Assembly (NCBI GenBank): GCA_013398955.1
Contig: VWPU01018943.1
Coordinates: forward strand, 20,262-84,261
Origin: Callaeas wilsoni
Lineage: Eukaryota; Chordata; Aves; Passeriformes; Callaeidae
Length of the DNA stretch: 64,000 nt
Direction: 5' to 3'
Position 1 is the stretch's first letter. Each line of letters starts with the position of its first letter. Positions 32,474-44,400 of this stretch are shown one piece after another. A program made the translations under genes and the position numbers. The notes beneath the pieces are model-generated. The model was given only the letters and a program-made list of their open reading frames with translations, was not told where the DNA came from and did no database searches.

Positions 32474-35400
32474 GTATTGTCCTTCTCTCAGGCTTTGCAG
32501 ATCAGGGGATTTCCTGAGTGGGAAAGATAAAGCTAAGTCTGGAAGAGCCTGAGTCACTCAGCAGCACAGCCCTGAAGAGGTGCCAGAAGGAGCACAGTTT
32601 GTACCTCCTATGGCGCCAATCTTGGCTCTTTCAGGTTTTTACCAGTTCACATCCTGCCTGATTCCTTAAAATCAGGTAAAAGGAGATCAGTTCCCAGCAC
32701 TGGTCCATCCCCATGGAACGAGGGTCTCCCTGCCTGTGCCAGCACCTGGGAGAGATACCAGGGCCCGTGGAGTGTGAGATGGGGCAGTCATTCCCCCTCT
32801 TCTAGCCCTGAATCACTGCTCCAAAACATATAGAGACCTCCACCTGTTAATTTACAATGTCAAGTCCTTATGAAAAGCACATGCCTGGCTTTTCATTTGT
32901 CTCAAATGTTGGTCCAGGCAATAATTTTTCTCATCACAATTGTCCAAGAGCTGAGCTCTGGGCTGGTCTGGGAAGATAGTTAAAAGAAACTGGGGAGATT
33001 TGGAAGTTATTTATCCCTCTGTGCTATTTTCTGAAGTTTTCTTCTTCCCCAGAAGCTGTAGGAAAGTGCTGTCACTCAGAGAAGCCCTCAGGGCCTGTCC
33101 CCTCAGTTTCTGTGACCCACAGCCAGCAGATGATGGAGGTGAAATTCATTTTGGGAGCTCCTCCCAGGGCAGGAAGGAGAGCAGTGAAAATGGCAGGAGG
33201 TTGCAGGAGGGACTGGGGAAAACTGTGGGGAAATTGGTCTGCTTATAGAATCAGAGAATCTCAGAATGGTTTGGGTTGGAAGGGAGCTTAAAGCTCATTC
33301 CATTCCAGCCTCTGCCATGGGCAGGGACACCTTCCACTATTCCAGGCTCCTCCAAGCCCCATCCAGCCTGGCCCTGGGCACTTCCAGGAACCCAGGGGCA
33401 GCCACAGCTGCTCTGGGCACCCTGTTCAAGTGCTCTGCTGTGAAAGGGCAGGAGGGATGGTGCCTGCACCTCTCACGAGGGCTATTTGAAGCCTCCACTG
33501 ATGGAGGGATTCTCTTCATGCCCATGAGAGACTCTCAGACTCCCCTGAGGAATATATTTATATGCAGATCTCTGGAGAGCGAGCAGCACTTGCCTCCAGC
33601 ACTGCTGTGCCCAATCCCCGGGTGCTGGAGTCGCAGGGATGCTCCTTGCCGGCACCCTCACCTCTGCTCCTCCCTCTCCCTGCTCAGATGTGCCGCTGGA
33701 GCTGTCGGACGCGTCCCTGCTGAGCAGCGTGGCCGAGGCCCGGCAGCTGGTGGATGCTGCCTACAAGCGCACGCGGGACAGGTGAGAGCCGGGCTGGGTG
33801 TGGCACGTCCCCGACCCTGCCCCCGTCCCGGTACCTGTCCCCTCCTGCACCACAGCTTCCCCTGCCTCTCCTCCTCTCCGCAGCACAGGGACAGCGGGGT
33901 GGGGACTCCAGGAGCATAGTGGACTGTCATCCAGCATTTTGTCTGCTCACCCTGATTTTACACCAGTCTGTTGGGTCATCAAGAGCTGTGACCTGCTCCG
34001 TGCTGCTCCTCCCAGCTCAGTTTTCATTGACTCACAGAACCATTGAATGGTTTGGGTTGGAAGGGATCTTAAAGCTCATCCCATTCCATCCTCTGCCATG
34101 GGCAGGGACACCTTCCACTATCCCAGGGTGCTCCAAACCCTGTACAACCTGGCCCTGGACACTGCCAGGGATCCAGGGGCAGCCACAGCTTCTCTGGGCA
34201 CCCTGTGCCAGGGCCTCCCCACCCTCACAGGAGCACGTGATGCTATTGCTGGGCTCTATTGCACCCCTCAGGGTGCTCTGAGCAGGAGCTCTGAGCTGAG
34301 ACCAGCACAGCCTCCTACTTATTTCCAGTGCTTCCCTTCCATGGATGCAGCAAACAGCTGGACACTGCAGTGAGGACATTTTGTGGGACTCCCAGCCATG
34401 CTTTGGGAGTGCCTAGCTTCCCACCAGCCCATACCGATCCTCTGCCAGCAGCCACACTATGAATCCCCTCCCTGGCTTGGGGACCTCTCCAGCTGAGAGG
34501 AGGCTCCAGCAGCTTTAGGACAGGGTGGCCTGGAGACATTTGAGGCCTCTGGACAGTGACAGATATTGGTGATCTAGATAACAACTGAGTGAGATTTGGT
34601 GCCTCATGGATGCGAAGCCCTAAGATTTGCCTTCTGGCAGGTGGAGCTGGGCAGTTTCAGAGACTCCCTGCAAGTCCCTCTGCTGCTCTCTGGAGGATGC
34701 TGGGAGCAGCCCTGGCCTCTCGCAGTGACTCCCTCCAGCAGTTCAGACTTGGGACGTGCCATGCCTAACGCTCAGGTGTGCAGCTGCAGCATTCCTGGCC
34801 CTGCCCCATTTCAGATTTTGGTTTCTTGTCCCTTGCAGCATAAAGAAGAACATGCAGAACAACGCCTTGAGTCCAGCAGAGCTCCTGAGGTATTTCAAGC
34901 AGCCGGTGGAGGGGACACGAGCAGCCGTCCGGGCAGCGGATTATCTGCAGACCACTCTGAGCCTGCTCAAAGAGAGGCTGCGGTGGGCTGTGAGAGGAGA
35001 CTTCAACGTCACAGGTAGGGATCCCCCTTTGCTGGGAGGAAGGCAGAGCAGGAAGACACAGGGCTTGGTCACTAGGGCTGGGGAGGAGGGAAGGAAAGGG
35101 GGTTGTGATGGGCTGTGACAAATCTCTCCCATGTGGCTGCAGTGAAGCAAAGCTGAGTTATTTTTATGTACTCTTTTTCCGTCTTAAATATTATTTGGGG
35201 GTTTTTCAGTTAGTGAAAGTGTTTTGTGTGCTTCCCTGGTTCTTTCTGCTGTATCGGGGTTCATGTTCCAATGGGTCAAAGCTTGGAAGGCTTTGGTAGA
35301 TATTCCTCTGCTTGAGTAGGGACTGAGCAAACCCAGAGATGACTCCCAGCAGCTCGACCCCAAGGACGACAGTTCTTCAGCCAGACCCCAGAGAGCGCTG

Positions 35401-38400
35401 AAGTCACGTCATGGACAGGGCACTGCCCGAAGATAGAATGGGGAGCTGTGAGAGGACATTTCAGTGTGTGTCTGGAGGAGCAACATCCTCTGTGAGATGG
35501 AGTCAGGCCAGGCCAGGCCAGGCTGCTGAGAGAAGGAGACAAATCAGGGCCAGTGAGAGGAACAGGGATACACAGGGAGGACTCCTGCCATATAAATATG
35601 AACTGGTGGGGATCATGGAATGGTTTGGGTGGGAAGGGACCTTAAAGCCCATCCAGTGCCACCCCTGCCATGGGCAGGGACACCTCCCACTGTCCCAGGC
35701 TGCTCCAAGCCCCGTCCAGCCTGGCCTCAAACACTTTCCCAACATTACAGTAAAGCACTGGCAGGACAAGACACATCATGGGCTGCTCTGGCTTTGCACC
35801 AGGACAGGATGAGCTGGAAGGCAATGGCAGAACTGACTCTGCGCAGCTCCAGCCTCTCACCCACCTGCCCAGTGGCTTTTTAAACCATGCTGTGACCCAG
35901 ACTGCTGGTGGCAGCAGTGACCTCCGAGGGACAGGGCGTGGAGTGAGCAGCAGGAGCCAAGAAGGAGCATCTTCCCTATGGAGACAGACTGGGAGAGCTG
36001 GGGGTCAGCCTGGAGAAGAGAAAGCTCTGGGGAGACCTTAGAGCCCCTTCCAGTGCCTAAAAGGGCTTATAAAAAAGAGGGAGAGACTTTTTCCATGGGT
36101 AGATAGTGACAGCAAAAGAGGGAATGGTTTTAAACTAAAAGAGAGATTTGGATTATATGTTAGGAAGAAATTCCTGGCTGGGAGCGTGCTGAGGCACCCC
36201 GGACAGGTTGTCCAGAGCAGCTGTGGCTGCCCCATCCTTGGAAGTGTCCAAGGCTGGGTTGGAGCAACTTGGGATAGTGGAAGGTGTCCCTGCCCTTGGC
36301 AGGGGGTTGGAACAAGATGATCTTTAAGGTCTCTCCCACCCAAACCATTCCATGATTCTGTGATTCTGTAAGACTTTTCTTATTGAGCTCTGCCACTTAG
36401 CTCCCCTGCAAAGGGAAATGTGCACAGCAAAACACAATGCCCCTGGTGAGCCCAGCCATGGATGGTTCTTTTCCAGGCAGCTCTGAGCAGGGGTGACACA
36501 CACTGGGAGCTGCTTCCAGGGGGAAAAACTTGTAACACCCCTTAGGATGGCTCTGGCTGTTTGCATTTTATGGTGGAGATAAAACGGGAGAAGAGAGGAG
36601 AGAAGAGGAAGTGCCAATACTAGAAAACCATTCTGCTGCTGCATGAGCCTAATGTGTGATTATAAATAAAATTTCACCACCAGCTTTGCTGGCTTTGATG
36701 CTTTCGAAACCGGAAAAAGCGTCTGCTGCTCAAAGAGCATCCTTGGCATGTCTTCAAGCAGGAAGATTTAAATGACAGCACATTGTGGTTGTGCAGATGA
36801 TGCTAGGTACAGGTACAAGGGTACAGGAAGGAAAACCTTTTCCTGAGCAAACCCAGCAGGGCCAGTGTGTTCCTGTGTTTTTTCTCCCTTGTTCCCTGCC
36901 AGACTTGCTGACTCCAGCTCAGGTAGAGATGATTTTCAAGGCCACTGGATGTGACCAGCAGGATAAGAAAATAAATTGTGCATCTTCTGGCTACAGGACC
37001 ATCACTGGCGAGTGCAACAACAGGTGAGGGGCTGTGTCAGCAGAGGGATGGATGGATGGATGGATGGATGGATGGATGGATGGATGGATGGATGGGACAA
37101 GAGGAAATGGCCTCAAGTTGCACCAGGGGAGGCTCAGGTTGGGCATTAAGAGGAATTTCTTCCTGGAAAGGGTGGTCAGGCACTGGAACTGCCCAAGGGG
37201 CTGGCAGAGTCCCCATTCCTGGAGGTGTCCAAGAAAGGCCTGGACATGGCACTCAGTGATCTGGGCTGGTGGTTAACCTAAATTATTCTATAGATGGATG
37301 CATCCTCCATAAGTAGAACTAGATCCACATCCCCAGGGATGATCCATACAGGCATCTTGTTTTAGGGTTTCACACTCCGCAGGATTTCCCAGTAATGTGT
37401 GGAGCTGTTAATTCCAGTCCTGTTTGGAAGGTTCCTGGTGTTGTACCTGAACCAGCTCTTTGCCAGAACAGGAGGAGCTCCGTGCTGGGGATGGACTCTT
37501 TGTCTGGCAGGGTCTCCAAGGGTTTCCTGACCTAAATCCATACTGGGCATTATCTAGCCATCCCCTTGCCCCACACTGTGCGTGGGAGGAAATCTGGGCA
37601 TATGGGCTGGGAGCACACCTCCCGTGGCCAGAATGGTGAATGTGTGAGGCACAGGAAGCTGCTGGGCATGGAGTGCTCTGTAAGGACAGTTCAGAAACAT
37701 TCCCTGTGAAAACAGGGCTGGAAAGTTCCTGGGAGCAGCTGAGGCAGAGGAAGGAGCTCAGCCAGCTCTTCCCGCCCCAGGGTGCTTTAGCTTCCAGGGG
37801 GTTGTGTGAGAACTAAGGAGTGACCTTCCTGCCGCCTTCTGCTTCAGGGGGGGATGTGGGCTCTGGGATAAGGACAGGTCCATTACACCTGATCCACACT
37901 TGAGGCCCTGGGGAAGGTGGGCTCAGCTGTGCTCTGTCTTTCCACTGCTCTGGGCAATGCTGCACCCTCTGTGGGTGAGAGGCCACCACAGAACATATGC
38001 TGGACATGCACTCCAAAGTAATTGTGTTAGTACTCTAAGGTTTTAATGGTCCAGTCAAACTACAGTCATAGAGTCACAGAATGATTTTGTGTTGGAAGCA
38101 ATTGTGGACAGGTTTAAAGGCCATCTAGTCCAACCCCCTGCCATGGCCAGGGACATCTGCAGTAATGACCTTCAAAAGAACAACCCAGCACAGCAACCTC
38201 ACAGTCCAAATCCCCCAACTTCTGTTCGAGACCATAGGTAATTCCATTCCAAGGCGCTTCCCCTTTTTCCTGTTTTTCAGTTTCCAAATTTGTTTTCCAC
38301 CCATAGTCTGAGGCTGAGGGCCCTTCTTCAGGCTGGATGACATCAGAGGTCACCTGAGTTCTTGTCTGGGAGAAGCTGAGGCTAAGGGTGGGTTATTAAA

Positions 38401-41400
38401 GCTCTTTTCCGACCTAAACAATGCTATGATTATTGTTGTTATTTTTATTAATCCTGAGATAACACCAAACCCATAGAGCTGCAGCAATTCCCCAGCCACA
38501 GTGTGCTCCCATTCCAAGGTCCACGACTCTCCATATCCACAAGCTCTTGGCTCCAACTGTTTGCTGTTTTTCCATCACTTCTGACAGGAGGAACCCATCA
38601 CTAGGAGCCTCCAACAGAGCCCTGGCCAGGTGGCTGCCAGCAGAATATGAGGATGGCGTGTCCGTGCCCCGCGGGTGGACGGAAGGGAGGCGTTTCTCTG
38701 GATTCCCTCTTCCCCTGGTAAAGTTTGTAACAGTCTCAGAATACAGCGTCAGGCCTAGGGATTGTCAGTTCTAGGACAGGCCTCAGGCATCAAAGGACTC
38801 ATCCACCAGCTGAAGTTGTGGATCAGGTTGGAGGAGCTTAAATTCACCAGCTTCAGGGTGATGGCCTGAGAATATCCAGGGGAATCTATCAGGAACGCTT
38901 TCTAAGCCCCGTGCCTTCAAGAAAAGCAAAGGAAAATTAATCTGATTGCTGCAGAATCACAGGAGGAATACAGAATTACAAAATATCTTCTTTTAAATTG
39001 AGTGCATTTAAGCCACATTATTTTACTCACCTTTTTTGATTTGGTTTATGGCAGTTGTTGTTCTCCGAAAAGCAGTTATGCCAGAGAGGATAAAGTGGGC
39101 CAGGGAATCCTCAGAACAAAAAATATATGGCCAGAAATATTGTGTGGGGGTCCCTGGGTGGGTGAAGTGCAGGGGTTGTGGCTCTCATGGCACCTGGATG
39201 TGAGCAGGGACACTGTGAGGTGGCTTCTGGTCACTTGAGCTTGGTGCAGCAACAGCTCTGATGAGGAGCCAGGGTTGTGCTCATGGATCTGTTGTACTTC
39301 CTAACCCTCCTCCACAGCACAGTGTCCACTTTTTCTGTTAAATACGTGAAGGTGGGGGAACTGTGATGGCTGGGGAAGGCATAAGAAGGGAGGAGGACTT
39401 CAAGATAACTTTCAGAAATTCCCAGGGGCTATTTTTTCTGCACTTCTATTCAAAAAAAGTCTTTTAAAATCTGTTTTGTCTCCCTTTCCCAGGCTTGCTT
39501 AGTTTCCCTAAGTCCATCAAGGGACAGTCTTGGCCTGGAGGCTCAGAACGCTGCCTGGAGCCAGAGCAGCGCAGCGCTCAGCAAAGGGCACTCAGTGATG
39601 GTCACTCCTTCCTGCGCAGATTTGGGGGTTTTTGTCCACAAAGCACAAGAAGTGCCTTGGGAATCTTTGCTGATGACCCCGGAACTGGGTGCACCCATTC
39701 GTTCACATCATTTGTCACCAACGTGTTCTGTCTCTACCCTGCAGGTCCGGCAAGTGTCCAATGAGATTGTCCGCTTTCCCCCGGAGCAGCTCCGGATGGA
39801 CCAGCAGAGATCCCTCATGTTCATGCAGTGGGGCCAGTTCATTGACCACGACCTGGACTTCAGCCCAGAAACCCCAGCCAGAGTCCCCTTCGGTGGCGAG
39901 ACAGACTGTGACACCAGCTGTGCCAAGAAGCCTCCCTGCTTTCCCATCCAGGTACAGGCAGCCTCCTTCTTCCAGGGGAGGAAGGGAGAGGGCGTCTGCC
40001 TTCCAACCAGGGCATGTTGGTGGCTCTCCCGGTTCTTGGCCATGGAGGAACATCCTTCCAGAACAGGCCAAGGAGGTCAGAGCAGTCTGTGTGGTGGCAG
40101 TGCTGTGTTCCGGGGGCTGTCCGTGGGTTCAGGCACAGCCTTTCCCAGGCTTCCAGGCATTTGCCCATCTCCCTCAGCAATGTGGTTTTTCTTTGGAGCT
40201 GTAGTGCAAAGGCAGCACGGGTGATGCCTGGAAAACAGGAAATGTCACAGACAGGCACTGGGGAGTGTCCACACGCCAGAAAACCCACGGGGCTTGAGTG
40301 CTCTTTGCGCAGAACAAGGGAGTGCTGAGATCTCCCAGCAGTGTCTGTGGCATTAGCAGGACTCACATTGTGATGACAGAATCATTGGGGTTGGAAAATC
40401 CCTCCAAGGCCATCGAGTCCAACCTGTGCCCAGTGCCCACCTTGTCCTCAGCCCAGGGCACCGAGTTCCACGTCCAGTCCTTCCTCAGACACCTCCAGGG
40501 ATGGGGTCTTCAAACGTTCCTGGGCAGCCCCTTCCAGTGCCCAGCAACCCTTTCCGTGTAGAAATTCCTCCTGATGTCCAACCTGACCCTCCCCTGGCCC
40601 AGCCTGAGGCTGTTCCCTCTCCTCCTGTCCCTGTTCCCTGGGAGCAGAGCCTGACCCTCCAGCTGCCCCCTCTTGTCAGGGATTTAGGCAGAGCCAGAAG
40701 GTCCCCCTTGGCCTGCCTTTTTTCCAAATCATGTCCATGTCCCTCCTGCAGCCCTGCTCTCCTGCCTTGAAGTTCTGCTGCAGCTCTGGCTCCCACATGT
40801 GCCCCTAATTCCTTTCAAGGAAAACTTATGGGATGGAGCATCACTGAGTGATGCCTCAAATGCCTGACATGCATTTGAGAATACAGGCAGGGTCACAAGT
40901 TCTGGATGACAACTGTCTGCAGTGTAGATATGGAGATAAGAAAACTAAGCCTTAAAAATTCAATCCAATATATTTATTTTCAGGGGACAAACTTTAGGAA
41001 TCCATAGGACTTTAGGGAAATCAAGGTGTGTCCAGGCTGTTCAGGACTTGGGCTCCTAAAGCAGCATCTCTGCTGTCAGTCTGACCCTTCATCTCAAGAT
41101 TTAGGCTGGAGATTTATGCCCTGGGAGAGGGCTTCTGCCTGGTTCCATCTCCTGAGCCGCTGATGCATTTTCCTTTTCTCCATCTGCAGATCCCACCCAA
41201 TGACCCCCGAATCACCGACAGGAGGGACTGCCTCCCTTTCTTCCGCTCAGCTCCTGCCTGTTCGCAGGCAGTCCGGGAACAGATCAATGCACTGACCTCG
41301 TTCCTGGATGGCAGTGTCGTGTATGGCAGCGAGGTGGCCGTGGCCGAGCGGCTGCGGGACCGGAGCAGCCAGAGGGGCCTCCTGGCTGTGAACCAGAACT

Positions 41401-44400
41401 TCACGGACAGGGGCAGGGCGTACATGCCTTTCGGCCCCATGAGGAAGGAGCCCTGCCTCAAGGCCAGCGGGGCAGCTCGAATCCCTTGCTTTCTTGCAGG
41501 TGAATTGAGTGCTGGCACCCCAAACCTGGAATCTGGAGCTGGGCAATTCCACCAGCTCCAATTTGCTTCTTTACTTATTTGTTTATCTTATTTAAGTAGA
41601 AAATGGAGGGGAGCAAATCATGAAAGACTGAGACAGGCTGTGCTAGGTAGGAGGAAGGTCTTGACTGTCTCCAAGTCTTCTTCGTGAGGGTAAACCTGGA
41701 GCGAAAGTGTCCCATCCATGCTCAGCAGCTCTGATGTACAGCCTGGAGTGAGCTAGGAACCAGTGCCATGATGGAGTCAAGCAGGCACAGCAATGGCAGC
41801 TTGGCCTGGAGGCAATGGCTGGTCCATGTCATTCCATGGCAGTCTCTATCCCAGCAGGATGGGAACAGGTGTGTAACTACTGTGCTGGGTCACAGCAGGA
41901 AACACTTGCATGTCCCTGCTGCACTGTGAGAGGAGCTCAGATCCCAGCTGGAATGAGAATGAGGCCAATACTAGACTGAGGTGGCCTTTTAAGGTGTATT
42001 CCCACCACTGTGAAGGCTGAGGGAGCACTGGGAGCCCTCTGGCCAGGGTGTCCGTCAGTACACCCTCCTGCTACACTGATCCTTTGTCATGCTTTCAGTA
42101 TCCCCTTGACCCCTTCTTCAACCCAAAACAAGTCCTTTGGTCCTGGGCACAGGCTCCCAAAGCCAGACAGGCTCCCAAAGCCAAGCCTTCCCTCCAGCCA
42201 AATCCCTGCACAGCCACTACCCTCTTCCCCACTGCTGCCCTTTGCAGTCTTCCGTGCCCAGCTCCCAGAGACAGAACTGACCTTACAGATCTTAGCACTA
42301 CTCTCTTCTCCTGGTCCTGCTACTGAGGACCAGGAGGTTGCCACAAGCCTGTGGGACCCCAAAGAGGGATGCTTCTGATATACCTCATAAGTGTCTCACT
42401 CCCTGGCCTATTTCTTTGGAGAGGACTTTCCGGATGGCTCCTGCTGGCTCTGGCCACACCAGGCTGCTCGTTGCACTGCTGGAGAAAGCTTCAGGGCACA
42501 GCAGATCTCATCAGATCACATCAGATCTCATCTCATCTCATCATCTACTCCCTTGGCCCCCTTCGTATCTGGCCAAAGTCCCTCTGAACATCTCCATGGT
42601 CCTTGGAATCCACCAGCTCCCTCCTTTAAAGCTCATGGTGTTTTCTGCTCCCTCCAGGCTCCCACAGCATTCCACCTATCCCATGTGTTGTTCCATGTGT
42701 TCACCTGCTCGCACAGTTCCATGCAGGACTCTTCTTGGTGAGGCCCACACAGGACCTGTGGCCAAAGGCAGGCACCCAGTGAGAAGCAGAGTGGACAGGA
42801 GTATCAGATACTTCCCAGCAGGGGCTTCTGGCCCCCGCAGACTCTCAGTGAGGAGCAGTTCCTGTTCCATAGCTGGAACAGACCCATCAGTTCTTTTATT
42901 GTCATCAGTCCAGGCTGTTTCGGAAGTGACTTTGAAAATTCAGTGTCTTATTTGTGACTTTTCCGGTCCCTGAGAACCAGGGGAGTTTTACATGTGCAGT
43001 TGCCTCACAGGGCTCAGTGTTTCCTCCCAGATCTCTGTTGGAAGCTCTGGCTGGATGCATTCTGCTCATGGAAACATCACAGTGCTGCTTTTGTTCCTCC
43101 TTCCTCAGTCCCTCACAGGCAGCCTTTGAGAATGGATGAAAAGGGCTCTGTGACAAGAGCAGGAGCAAATCCCTCTATTTACTGTGGGACAAGGGGACTA
43201 AAAATGACATATTTGCTTTTCTCTGAGTGTTTGTCTATACTCTCATCACCTGCTTGCTCTTGGGTTTCCTGCCCCAGATGTTTGAAGAAGGATTTGATAT
43301 TTCATTGTGATGCTGTTTGTAATTTATTCCTGCAAGTTGACTCATTTTGCTTTTCCTTTTACTCCCCAGAGAACCTGTTTGTGACTGTCACCTTGCTTTG
43401 GCCACCATTTCAACTGGTTTGAAGGAGACCTTCTGACTTTCAGAGCTCCCTTGGCCATCTCAACTTCCCTCTGCCGATTTGCATTTTTCTCTCGAGCTGT
43501 GAGACCAAATGTCTCTGATGTGTGAGCCTGGAAAACACCCACTTGTATTTAACTTTTTAAGTTAATGCTCCCAGCCCTTCACTGAAACCTTCTCCACCTC
43601 TCTGGGATTCTCAGCACAGCCAGGACAGGACCTGGCTTTTGTTGCCTCAGCAGAAATTAGGCTTTTCCCAGTGCTGTCCAATCCTTGGTTTCCTTCTCCT
43701 CCTCTGTGTTTCTTACCCATTTTCTTCACAAAACAAATATCGAGATGTCTAAAAATTCCTCTGTGTGTGCTTCCCAACGTGACATTCCCACTCCAGTGTC
43801 ATGTGTGCCCCTCCCAGGTGACACCCGTGCGAGTGAGATGCTGGAGCTGGCCTGCATGCACACGCTCTTCATGCGGGAGCACAACCGCCTGGCTGGAAAG
43901 CTGAAGAGCATCAATCCCCACTGGAATGATGAGAGGCTCTACCAGGAGGCACGAAAGATCCTGGGAGCCACGATCCAGGTACCAGCCACCATCCCACCTG
44001 TCCTGGCTCTGCCTGCAGTCTCACAGGGTTCATGTGTTAGGCTGTGCTAGTGTGGGATGGCCAAAGGGTGCAGGATTTTGGGCTGAGAGGACCAAATTCT
44101 TTCCACCAGCCCCTTTCGGCCAAAGCAAAATCACACAGAGATAACTGAAATGACAAGCACAGAGGGGACCCCCTGAATCTTTGATGTCCCTCTACTGTTA
44201 AATTTACAAAGTGTTTGATAAGGTTTCTAATGGCACATTTTTGTTTGAGGAACAGACAGAAAAGTCAGAGGAAAAGCTTTTCTAACCAGTGTTATGTACG
44301 TGATAAAAATGGTACTGGAAATTTGGATTATAATTCCTCGGATTATGAATCTCCTGCTCTCAACGATTCCCTGCTTGTGGCAGGGGGTTGGAATGAGATG

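Larger units (their letters stand above)
35015..36902. other. MPO intron 4 with two CR1 copies
   Basis: CR1 fragments at 35,606-35,745 (minus) and 35,980-36,372 (plus). Other parts are unassigned. Confidence 0.65.

Noticed and set aside
33266..33919. 217-codon plus-strand ORF
   Set aside because: Runs from an inverted CR1 into MPO exon 3 in the wrong frame.
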